A DNA stretch of 64,000 bases from Pseudactinotalea terrae (GTDB lineage: Bacteria > Actinomycetota > Actinomycetes > Actinomycetales > Beutenbergiaceae): assembly GCF_009733845.1 (NCBI RefSeq), contig NZ_WNXZ01000003.1, positions 434,001 to 498,000 on the forward strand, read 5' to 3'. The notes beneath the pieces are model-generated. The model was not told where the DNA came from, did no database searches, and was given only the letters and a program-made list of their open reading frames with translations. This document shows positions 25,707-32,800 of this stretch, piece by piece (the first letter of the stretch is position 1; each line of letters begins with the position of its first letter). A program made the translations under genes and the position numbers.

Positions 25707-26459
25707 CTACGGCGCCGAGCGCCCCTGGCGGGACTCCAGCCGCAATGCGTCGTCGAACGTGTCCTCGACGACGAAGGTCGCGTTCACCTCGCGCACGAAC
25801 GTGGCAGGGGGCGGTCCGAACGCGCTCCGCACGCCCTCGATCATCTGGGTGCCGACGACGCGGGTTCCCGCGAAACCGACGGCCGCGCCGATCCCGAAGG
25901 GCAGCAGCCGACCGAGCATCAGCGAACCGACCTTGGCGGCCGAGCCTTTGACGATCCTGCCGCGGAGCGTCTTGTTCACGGCCTTGACCGTCGCCAGCGG
26001 CAGCCGCGTGAGCAGCGTCCGACCCCACGTCACGGCGCTCAGCCCGACCTGCTGGCCCAGGAGCTCGGGACCCTCGTCGCCGAGCAGGGAGGTCAGCAGC
26101 AGCGCTCGCCGCCGGGCATGGTCGTCGGTCGAGATGCCGTGCACGTCGGCGACTGCCAGCGCCAGCAGGCTCGAGGCGCCGAGGAACGAGGCCACCTGCC
26201 CGGTGGTGAGCGCCAGCGCGGTGCCGGTGCCGATCACGGGCAGCGCCGCTGCCGCGCCCACCGCACCACCGGACGTGCTCACCGCGAGCAGGTACCGCTT
26301 CTCGAGGGTCTGGATCACCTCGGCGGGCGTCGCGTCGGGTCGCTTGCTGCGGATCCTGTCCACGTGCGCGCGGACCCGATCGGTCGGGAACGCCAGCGCG
26401 GCATCGATCGCACCCTCGATGCCCTTCGGCCTCTCGCGGTTCTCGTTCTTCTTCCGCAT
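25707..26459 (-). CDS. EcsC family protein
   Basis: A 250-residue protein with the EcsC-type layout: basic, charged N terminus, [20 protein letters not shown], two glycine/alanine-rich hydrophobic segments ([37 protein letters not shown]) that could insert into the membrane, and a C-terminal soluble stretch. The family is named after Bacillus EcsC; its molecular role is unresolved. Sits 9 nt after the OsmC gene and 1 nt before thyA. Confidence 0.75.
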   Translation of the reverse strand: MRKKNENRERPKGIEGAIDAALAFPTDRVRAHVDRIRSKRPDATPAEVIQTLEKRYLLAVSTSGGAVGAAAALPVIGTGTALALTTGQVASFLGASSLLALAVADVHGISTDDHARRRALLLTSLLGDEGPELLGQQVGLSAVTWGRTLLTRLPLATVKAVNKTLRGRIVKGSAAKVGSLMLGRLLPFGIGAAVGFAGTRVVGTQMIEGVRSAFGPPPATFVREVNATFVVEDTFDDALRLESRQGRSAP

Positions 26460-26468
26460 CTCGACTCC

Positions 26469-26888
26469 TCAGCCTCGTCGGATGGTCACGGTGTGGGGCA
26501 GACCGCGCTCGAGCGTGCGGCCCACGGTGCACGCCTTGGCGATCGAACGAGTGGCGACGTCCACCAGTTCCGCCCAGGCCGCGTCGTCGAGATCCTGGCT
26601 TCCCTCGATCTCGAGGTCGACGGCGGCGTCCACGTAGGCATTGCTGCTCTGGTCCTTGATCGTGGTCACCTGGCCGCGGGCTGCGAGCTCGTCACCGAGG
26701 CGGCGCACCAGCGCCGGGTCGGCGCTCATCATGTTGCACGCGGCGAGCGCGACCGCGAGCAGCTCACCCGGCGTGAACGACCCGGGGACCTCGACCGGCC
26801 CGTAGCGCAGCTCTCCGCCACGATCGTTGGTCGCGATTCCCTGACGCACCCCGGTGCGTTCGACGCGCAGCTGTGGCATACGAGCCAT
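26469..26888 (-). CDS. OsmC-family protein
   Basis: A 139-residue OsmC/Ohr-fold protein. Cysteines lie in ALAACNMMSADP and SIAKACTVGRTL, the positions of the two redox-active cysteines that reduce organic hydroperoxides. An ATG at 26879 (MPQLRVERTG) would shorten it by three residues and cannot be excluded. It is the first gene of the nine-gene minus-strand run that contains thyA and folA. Confidence 0.78.
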   Translation of the reverse strand: MARMPQLRVERTGVRQGIATNDRGGELRYGPVEVPGSFTPGELLAVALAACNMMSADPALVRRLGDELAARGQVTTIKDQSSNAYVDAAVDLEIEGSQDLDDAAWAELVDVATRSIAKACTVGRTLERGLPHTVTIRRG

Positions 26889-26961
26889 CATCGCACCCGC
26901 TGCTCTGCACGAAGTTGGTGCGCCAAGGGCCTTGCGGCGGACTGGGCTCAGGTCCATGATG

Positions 26962-27036
26962 AGCGGACCTCCCTCTCGGAGGGGTCTCCGCAAGGAGATC
27001 GAGGCCCGGCCAACTCATACTTGGCCGGGCCTCTTC
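26962..27036 (+). ncRNA. Candidate structured small RNA with intrinsic terminator
   Basis: Three consecutive hairpins are visible in the intergenic gap: GACC-TCC...GGA..GGTC (26966-26986, with a 2-nt bulge), CTCC-GCAA-GGAG with a GNRA tetraloop (26986-26997), and a 13-bp GC-rich stem GAGGCCCGGCCAA/TTGGCCGGGCCTC (27001-27033) followed by TTCCGTT. The 5' end is unknown and may reach back to about 26905. The CCTCCC and GGAGGGG elements recall actinobacterial 6C-type RNAs, but this was not tested. It could alternatively be only a two-way terminator. Confidence 0.5.
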
Positions 27037-27099
27037 CGTTGTACCGCTCGACGGCGCAGCGGGCCTGGAGGCTCGCCGCTCACCTCCCGGGTTGGCCGC

Positions 27100-27105
27100 T
27101 ATCGT
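27100..27105 (+). promoter_or_regulatory. Candidate -10 element (TATCGT), leaderless glycosyltransferase gene
   Basis: TATCGT ends 6 nt before GTG 27112. The preceding hairpin terminator at 27001-27033 would insulate this promoter from upstream transcription. Confidence 0.45.
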
Positions 27106-27111
27106 GAGCGT

Positions 27112-28221
27112 GTGCGGATCGTGGTGGTGACGACCTGGTTCCCTACCGATCGGGCGCCGGGGTCGGGCGTGTTCGTGGCGAACGACGTGGCGGCGATCGC
27201 CGCGCACCCCGAGGTCAGCGCGGTCGAGGTGATCCACCTCGTGGCGCCCCGGCTGCACGACGGCGCGGCCGTCACCGAGCACGAGGGCATCCGGGTGCGC
27301 AGGTTGCCGATGAGCCCCGCCAACCCGCTGGACATCATCCGGGTCTCCCGGCAGCTGCCACGAGCGCTCGCCGGCGCCGACCTGGTGCACTCGATGGCGA
27401 TGAGCACGCTCGCTCCGATGCTGCTCACCCGGCCGAGCGTGCCGTGGATCCACACCGAGCACTGGTCCGGGCTGACCAACCCGGGCACGGTGGCGCTGCC
27501 GTTGCGACCCGCGGTCGGGCTGGTGAGGCTGCTGCTGAAGGCGCCACGGACCGTGACCGCCGTCTGCGACTACCTCGCGCGCCCGATCCGGCGCTCGCGC
27601 TACCCGCGGCGGACCGCCGTCATCGGCTGCATCGTGCCGCCCCGTGCCCACCTCGCCGGGCGCCCGCTGCGCCCGGCAGCGGCGTTGCGGCTGGTGGCGG
27701 TCGGTGGGCTCGTCGACCGCAAGGACCCGTTGCTGGCGGTGCGCACGATCGCCGCGTTGCGTGACCGCGGGGTTGCCGCGCAGCTGACGTGGGTCGGCGG
27801 CGGGGGACTCGCGCGCAAGGTGACCTCGCTCGCGCGCAAGCTCGGCGTGGCCGACGCCGTCGTGCTGGCGGGTCCGCAGGAGCCCGGCGGGGTGAGCGCC
27901 GCCCTGGAGGCGGCCGACATGTTCTTCCTGCCGACCCGCGGCGACAACTTCTGCGTCTCTGCCGCCGAGGCGCTCGTGCACGGGCGCCCGGTGGTCGTCG
28001 GGGCGACGGGTGGGCAGGGCGAGTACATCGACCCCGCGGTGGGCGCGCTGGTGGCTGAGCAGAGGCCGGAGGCGTACGCGGCCGCGATCGTCGATCTCGA
28101 CAAGCGGACCCAGCACGTCACCGCCGGCGAGATCGCCGCGACGATCGGCGACCGGTTCGCGCCGGCTCGGATCGCTCAGGGGTACGTGGCCGAGTACCGC
28201 CACCTGCAGAGGTCCCGGTGA
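27112..28221 (+). CDS. GT4-family glycosyltransferase
   Basis: A 369-residue GT-B enzyme. N-terminal VRIVVVTTWFPTDRAPGSGVFVAND is the usual GT4 opening. The C-terminal donor-binding half shows AVGGLVDRKDPLLAV and, near the end, DMFFLPTRGDNFCVSAAEALVHGRPVV, containing the conserved E-x7-E-like region (the first E is replaced by asparagine-phenylalanine). The acceptor is unknown; envelope polysaccharide is likely from the neighbouring genes (GT2, wecB, manA). Overlaps the next gene by GTGA. Confidence 0.85.
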   Translation: MRIVVVTTWFPTDRAPGSGVFVANDVAAIAAHPEVSAVEVIHLVAPRLHDGAAVTEHEGIRVRRLPMSPANPLDIIRVSRQLPRALAGADLVHSMAMSTLAPMLLTRPSVPWIHTEHWSGLTNPGTVALPLRPAVGLVRLLLKAPRTVTAVCDYLARPIRRSRYPRRTAVIGCIVPPRAHLAGRPLRPAAALRLVAVGGLVDRKDPLLAVRTIAALRDRGVAAQLTWVGGGGLARKVTSLARKLGVADAVVLAGPQEPGGVSAALEAADMFFLPTRGDNFCVSAAEALVHGRPVVVGATGGQGEYIDPAVGALVAEQRPEAYAAAIVDLDKRTQHVTAGEIAATIGDRFAPARIAQGYVAEYRHLQRSR

Positions 28222-29297
28222 CCGAGGCGGCAGCGACCGCCGGTGTGGATGTCGTCATCGCCGTCCACGACCCTGCGCGGCCGATCGCGCGCGCGGTGCG
28301 GTCGGTGCTCGACCACAACGGTGAAGGCGTCCGGCTGACGATCGTGTGCCACGAGGTGCCCGCGGCCACGATCGCCGCCCAGCTGCCGCAGCAGCATCGG
28401 GAGCAGGTCCGCTTCCTCGAGCACAGCGACGGCACGGGCTCGCCCGCCGGCCCCTTCAACGCGGGCATCGAGGCGGCCGACGCGCACTTCGTGGCGGTGA
28501 TGGGCTCCGACGACACGCTCGCACCAGGGGCGGTGGCCTCGTGGTTCTGGCTCGCGAAGAAGCACGACGCCGACGCCGTGATCGCGCGGCTCGAGCGGGA
28601 CGACGAGTCGGTCGTCCCGACGCCGCCCACCCGGCCGTGGCGGCGCGGTGTGCTCGATCCGGTCCGCGACCGGCTCAGCTACCGCAGCGCGCCGCTCGGG
28701 CTCGTCTCGCGTGCCGCGATCATCCGGATGGGGCTCCGCATGGACGACGTCGCGGTCGGCGAGGACGTCGGGTTCGTCACCCGGCTGTGGTTCCGCGGCC
28801 GGGTGGTGTTCGACCGGTCCGGCCCCGCCTACCGGATCGGCGGCGACGCTACCGACCGCGTGACGATGTCCACCCGGCCCATCAAGGACGAGCTCGCGTT
28901 CGTACGGCGGCTCGTCAAGCGCCGGTGGTTCGAGGCGCTGGAGCTCCAGGAGCGCCGCGCGGTGTGCGTGAAGCTCACCCGGATCCATCTGTTCGGCGCA
29001 GTGCTCAACCGGCCCGACCCCGCGTGGTGGACCGAGCGGGAGCGCGCCGACCTCGCCACGGTGGGTCGCACGATGCTGACGGCCGCCCCGGGGATGGACG
29101 CCGTGCTCTCGATCGCCGACCGGGCACTGCTCGACCGGATCCTCGACGGTTCCGGTGACGCGGACCAGCTGATCGCGCTCGCCCGCGCGCGCCGCCGGCA
29201 CGGCGTGCCACGCACCCTGATGACCCGCGACCCGGGGTATGTGCTCGCACGGGAGGCGCCGCTGCGGGTGATGGCGGCCTCGTTCCTCATCCGGTGA
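28218..29297 (+). CDS. GT2-family glycosyltransferase
   Basis: A 359-residue GT-A enzyme. The N-terminal domain has VDVVIAVHDPARPIARAVRSVL and the metal-binding DxD-type motif in FVAVMGSDDTLAPGA, followed by GVGEDV-like AVGEDVGFVTRLWF, which matches the ED acid of the family. The C-terminal third is helical and has no recognised domain. GTG 28218 overlaps the GT4 stop, so the pair is translationally coupled and likely adds sugars to the same polymer. Confidence 0.83.
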   Translation: MTEAAATAGVDVVIAVHDPARPIARAVRSVLDHNGEGVRLTIVCHEVPAATIAAQLPQQHREQVRFLEHSDGTGSPAGPFNAGIEAADAHFVAVMGSDDTLAPGAVASWFWLAKKHDADAVIARLERDDESVVPTPPTRPWRRGVLDPVRDRLSYRSAPLGLVSRAAIIRMGLRMDDVAVGEDVGFVTRLWFRGRVVFDRSGPAYRIGGDATDRVTMSTRPIKDELAFVRRLVKRRWFEALELQERRAVCVKLTRIHLFGAVLNRPDPAWWTERERADLATVGRTMLTAAPGMDAVLSIADRALLDRILDGSGDADQLIALARARRRHGVPRTLMTRDPGYVLAREAPLRVMAASFLIR

Positions 29298-29306
29298 GGG
29301 GCGACC

Positions 29307-30347
29307 TCACGCGCGCAGGTGCTCGGTGAGGGCCTCGACCGTGCGTTCGGCGGCGTCACCGGTGCCGTAGGGGGCGGCGTCCGTGGCCGCAGGCCGGGGC
29401 CGGGAAGCGGCGGCGGCGATGCCATCGGGCTCCACCAGGACGTTCCAGCCGAGATCGACGGTCTCGGTCCACTCGGTCTCGGTGCGCACGGTGGTGCACG
29501 GCACCCGCAGCAGGAACGCCTCCTTCTGCAGGCCACCGGAATCGGTCACCACACCACGGGAGGCGGCCACGCTCGCGACCAGTGCGGGGTAGTTGAGCGG
29601 GTCCCGCGCCTCGACGCCGCCGGCGCTGAGCTCGATCCCGGCGTCGGCAGCCTTGGCGCGCAGCCGCGGGTGGGCGAGCAGCAGCACGCGCTCGTCCAGG
29701 CCGGCCAGCCCATCGATGATCGCGGCGAGTCGCGCGGGGTCGTCGGTGTTCTCGGCGCGGTGGATGGTCGCGACGATCGCGTCCTCGGCGCCGGCCACCG
29801 GATCGGCCGTGCCGCGGGTGCGGAACAGCACATCGGTCATCACGTCACCGACCACCACGGTGCGCTCGGCGAGCCCCTCGTCGCGCAGGTGCCCGAGCGC
29901 CACCTCGGTGGGGGCGAGCAGCAGGTCTGCGGCGTGGTCGGTCAGCACCCGGTTGTGCTCCTCGGGCATCGCCCGGTTGAAGGAGCGCAGCCCCGCCTCC
30001 AGGTGCGCGAGCGGCAGGTGCATCTTCACGGCGGAGACCGCGGCGGCGAGCGTCGAGTTCGTGTCGCCGTACACGAGCACCCAGTCGGGGCTGTGCTCGG
30101 CCAGCACGTCGTCGAGGGCCGCGAGGATCGCACCGGTCTGCTTGCCGTGGCTGCCGGACCCGACCCCGAGGTGGACGTCCGGCGCGGGGATGCCGAGGTC
30201 GTCGAAGAAGACGTCCGAGAGCAGCGGGTCGTAGTGCTGGCCGGTGTGCACGATGACGTGCTCGTCACCGCTGGCTGTGATCGCGTCCGCTACCGGGGCG
30301 AGCTTGACGAACTGGGGGCGGGCGCCGACCACGCTGAGGATCTTCAC
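29307..30347 (-). CDS. wecB: UDP-N-acetylglucosamine 2-epimerase (non-hydrolysing)
   Basis: A 346-residue WecB. Signatures are VGARPQFVKLAPV at the start, HTGQHYDPLLSDVFF, VYGDTNSTLAAA, HLEAGLRSFNRAMPEEHNRVLTDH, ATIHRAENTDDP and VVTDSGGLQKEAFLL. It interconverts UDP-GlcNAc and UDP-ManNAc, a precursor for cell-wall polysaccharides. Converges with the GT2 gene, 9 bp between stops. The start is GTG 30347. Confidence 0.92.
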   Translation of the reverse strand: MKILSVVGARPQFVKLAPVADAITASGDEHVIVHTGQHYDPLLSDVFFDDLGIPAPDVHLGVGSGSHGKQTGAILAALDDVLAEHSPDWVLVYGDTNSTLAAAVSAVKMHLPLAHLEAGLRSFNRAMPEEHNRVLTDHAADLLLAPTEVALGHLRDEGLAERTVVVGDVMTDVLFRTRGTADPVAGAEDAIVATIHRAENTDDPARLAAIIDGLAGLDERVLLLAHPRLRAKAADAGIELSAGGVEARDPLNYPALVASVAASRGVVTDSGGLQKEAFLLRVPCTTVRTETEWTETVDLGWNVLVEPDGIAAAASRPRPAATDAAPYGTGDAAERTVEALTEHLRA

Positions 30348-30352
30348 ACCGG

Positions 30353-30358
30353 TACCCT
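30353..30358 (+). promoter_or_regulatory. Candidate -10 element (TACCCT) before manA leader ORF
   Basis: TACCCT ends 7 nt before ATG 30366, the start of a 13-codon ORF that overlaps manA. Confidence 0.4.
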
Positions 30359-30365
30359 GCCACGC

Positions 30366-30407
30366 ATGAGGACCGCCGACCGCGTTGCTGGGCCGAGGGC
30401 CGCATGA
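30366..30407 (+). CDS. 13-residue leader ORF coupled to manA
   Basis: MRTADRVAGPRAA. Its stop TGA overlaps the manA ATG (ATGA). A -10-like TACCCT 7 nt upstream would allow leaderless initiation here. If real it provides ribosome delivery to manA, whose own start has no clear Shine-Dalgarno. No amino acid run suggests attenuation. Confidence 0.4.
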   Translation: MRTADRVAGPRAA

Positions 30408-31591
30408 TCCACAGGTTGACCGGCGCCCGGCAGGCGTACTCCTGGGGCTCGCGCACCGCCATCCCCGACCTGCTGGGGGAGCCGGCGCACGAGGACCCGG
30501 TGGCCGAGGTCTGGTTCGGTGCCCATGCGAGCGCGCCCGCCACGCTCGGCTCCGGCGCTCCGTTGTGCGACCTGATCGACTCCGACCCCCAGGCTCAGCT
30601 CGGGCAGGGCGTGCTCGCGCGTTTCGGACCGCGGCTGCCCTACCTCGTCAAGCTGATCGCCCCGGCCGGCCCGCTGTCGCTGCAGGTGCACCCGAGCCTC
30701 GAGCAGGCCGCGGCGGGCCACGCGCAGGAGGAGGCCGCCGGGATCCCGCTGGGGGTCCCGCACCGCCGCTACCCCGACGCCAACCACAAGCCGGAGATGC
30801 TCTTCGCGCTCGAGCCGTTCGAGGCGATCGCCGGCTTCCGCACCGCTCGGCGCGCGACCGAGCTGCTGCTGGGCCTGGACACCGAGCTGGCGCGCTCGCT
30901 CCTGACCGCCCTCCGTGCCGACATGGGTCCGGCCGGGGTGCGCGCGGCGTTCACGAGGCTGCTCGAGCGCGCGACCAGCCCCGACGCTGCCGCTGTGGCC
31001 GAGACCGTCGACGCGTGCGCGGCGCGGCTCGCCACGGGCGAGTCACCGTCGGTGCGCGCCGACCGGGTGGTCGGCGTCCTCGCTGCCGCGTTCCCCGGCG
31101 ACGTGGGTGCGGTGGCGTCGCTGCTGATGAACCCGGTGTCGCTGCGCGCGGGGGAGGCGCTGTTCGTTCCCGCGGGCGGCGTGCACTGCTACCTCTCCGG
31201 GCTCGGCCTCGAGGTGATGGCGAGCTCGGACAACGTGCTGCGCGCCGGTCTCACGAGCAAGTTCGTCGATCCGGACGAGGTGCTGCGCACCGTCGACTGG
31301 ATCGCCGCACCGCCGGTGCGCGTGGCGCCCGAGCACATCAACGACGACGTCGAGGTGTTCTACGCCCCCGTCGACGACTTCGAGCTGGCGGTCGCGACAG
31401 GAGACGGCGCCTCCGTCACCATTCCCGGCCGCGGGCCGCGGGTGCTGATCTCGCTCGACGCCGAGGTCGTCGCCACGCACGACGGCGACCAGGTCACCCT
31501 GAGTCGTGGCCAGGCCGCGTTCGTGCCGGCGTCCAGAACTCCTGTGGTGCTCGACGGCGAAGGTCGCCTCGCGCAGATCACGGTGCCCTGA
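30404..31591 (+). CDS. manA: Mannose-6-phosphate isomerase, class I
   Basis: A 395-residue type I phosphomannose isomerase. Zinc-binding blocks are PLSLQVHPSLEQA, YPDANHKPEMLFALEPFEAIAGFR and GEALFVPAGGVHCYLSGLGLEVMASSDNVLRAGLTSKFVD. It interconverts fructose-6-phosphate and mannose-6-phosphate and feeds GDP-mannose for the envelope. The stop overlaps the convergent TIGR03089 gene by 14 bp. Confidence 0.94.
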   Translation: MIHRLTGARQAYSWGSRTAIPDLLGEPAHEDPVAEVWFGAHASAPATLGSGAPLCDLIDSDPQAQLGQGVLARFGPRLPYLVKLIAPAGPLSLQVHPSLEQAAAGHAQEEAAGIPLGVPHRRYPDANHKPEMLFALEPFEAIAGFRTARRATELLLGLDTELARSLLTALRADMGPAGVRAAFTRLLERATSPDAAAVAETVDACAARLATGESPSVRADRVVGVLAAAFPGDVGAVASLLMNPVSLRAGEALFVPAGGVHCYLSGLGLEVMASSDNVLRAGLTSKFVDPDEVLRTVDWIAAPPVRVAPEHINDDVEVFYAPVDDFELAVATGDGASVTIPGRGPRVLISLDAEVVATHDGDQVTLSRGQAAFVPASRTPVVLDGEGRLAQITVP

Positions 31592-32216
31592 CGCCCTCCT
31601 GGTCCCGGATCGAGGCCAGCTCGGCCTGCTGCCGGGGTGTCACGACGACGGCGGAGCCGCCCTGGGCCCAGGCGGACCACGCCTGCTCGACGAGCGTCGC
31701 AGGATCCTCGGCGATCAGCAGCACCCGCTGATCGGGATCCGCCGCCAGCGGGGCACGCCGCGGCGGCGCTGCGGCGAACAACGGCTCGTCCGGCTGGCCC
31801 ATCAGCTCGGCCGCGCCATCGATCACGCCGGGGGGCAACGCCGTCGGCCAGGCTCGGGCAAGAGCAGGAAGGGCGACGGCCACGAGGTCGTCGGCACCGC
31901 CGTCGAGCCATCGATCGGGGCGGTCGGTGACGACGATCTCAGAACCCGATCTCTCGCCGTCGAGCCGGGTCTCGGCGCCCACGGCCCAGGCCCCGAGGGT
32001 CCACACGAGGAGCCGCCAGTGGGCTGGGAGATCGAGCTGCACGAGCGAGCCCGGAGCGGCGCTGCACTCGCTGACCAGCAGGTTCGCAGCCTTGACGACC
32101 CAGTTCGCGAGGACGCGGCCCGAGAGGTCGACGCGTTCGCCGTCCTGTCCGTACCAGGTGAGACGGGGCGCGCTGGGCTCCCACTGGGCGAGTGTGCTGA
32201 GGACAGAAGGGGTCAC
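31578..32216 (-). CDS. TIGR03089 family protein (acyl-AMP ligase-like, truncated)
   Basis: A 212-residue protein resembling only the N-terminal part of AMP-dependent synthetases: RLTWYGQDGERVDLSGRVLANWVVKAANLL and LVQLDLPAHWRLLVWTLGAWAVGA. The ATP-binding and C-terminal adenylation motifs are absent, as in the TIGR03089 family, so it is not expected to be a full ligase. The family is actinobacteria-specific, often near manA and envelope genes. GTG 32216 (VTPSVLST) was chosen. Confidence 0.65.
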   Translation of the reverse strand: MTPSVLSTLAQWEPSAPRLTWYGQDGERVDLSGRVLANWVVKAANLLVSECSAAPGSLVQLDLPAHWRLLVWTLGAWAVGAETRLDGERSGSEIVVTDRPDRWLDGGADDLVAVALPALARAWPTALPPGVIDGAAELMGQPDEPLFAAAPPRRAPLAADPDQRVLLIAEDPATLVEQAWSAWAQGGSAVVVTPRQQAELASIRDQEGVRAP

Positions 32217-32241
32217 GTTCGCGAGGTATAGCACGCACCGG

Positions 32242-32270
32242 GCTTGACTCCAGGGGATAACACGCGTGTA
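32242..32270 (+). promoter_or_regulatory. Strong sigma-A-like promoter for whiB2
   Basis: TTGACT (32242-32247) and TGTAAT (32265-32270) are separated by exactly 17 bp. The start would be near 32277, leaving about a 154-nt 5' untranslated region before whiB2 (32278-32430), with no other gene between. Confidence 0.65.
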
Positions 32271-32430
32271 ATTTAGGTGTACCGCCCGGGTGAGCACACG
32301 GTGGGACCACGACAGCAGGACCAAGCAACAGCGACCACGAGCAGTGCTGGCAAGGTCGGCAGCACGGTCGCAGCAGCCGCGGAATCACCCGGCGGATCAT
32401 GAACATCGACTGAGACGAGGGGAACCGGCG

Positions 32431-32781
32431 GTGTGGAACATACTCGGGGACGGCCCGCTGAGCTTAGGCAACACGCCGCAGCCAGCCGCGCCATCCCCCC
32501 TGGTTGCCATGTTCGGGGTCGACGAGGACGAGGGCGTCCTCGGTTGGCAGGAGCGAGCGCTGTGCGCCCAGACGGATCCTGAGGCGTTCTTTCCCGAGAA
32601 GGGCGGGTCGACACGCGAGGCGAAGCGCGTCTGTGCCTCGTGCGAGGTACGGGTCGAGTGTCTCGAGTACGCGCTGATGCACGATGAGCGGTTCGGGATC
32701 TGGGGCGGGCTCTCCGAGCGCGAACGTCGCAAGGTCAAGCAGCTGAAGCAGGCTGGTCAGCTGAACTCTCGCGCGGTCTGA
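32431..32781 (+). CDS. whiB2: WhiB2-family transcriptional regulator
   Basis: A 116-residue Wbl protein. The four cluster-binding cysteines are C45, C68, C71 and C77, in ERALCAQTDPEAFFPEKGG and CASCEVRVECLEY. It is followed by FGIWGGLSERERRKVK, and overall matches WhiB2/WhmD, a septation regulator of actinobacteria. GTG 32431 was chosen because GAGGGG lies upstream; an ATG at 32509 (MFGVDEDEG) would give a shorter protein that still has the domain. It lies between the TIGR03089 gene and the big GT, as in related genomes. Confidence 0.9.
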   Translation: MWNILGDGPLSLGNTPQPAAPSPLVAMFGVDEDEGVLGWQERALCAQTDPEAFFPEKGGSTREAKRVCASCEVRVECLEYALMHDERFGIWGGLSERERRKVKQLKQAGQLNSRAV

Positions 32782-32800
32782 CCGCGTTCATCCCCCCGAC

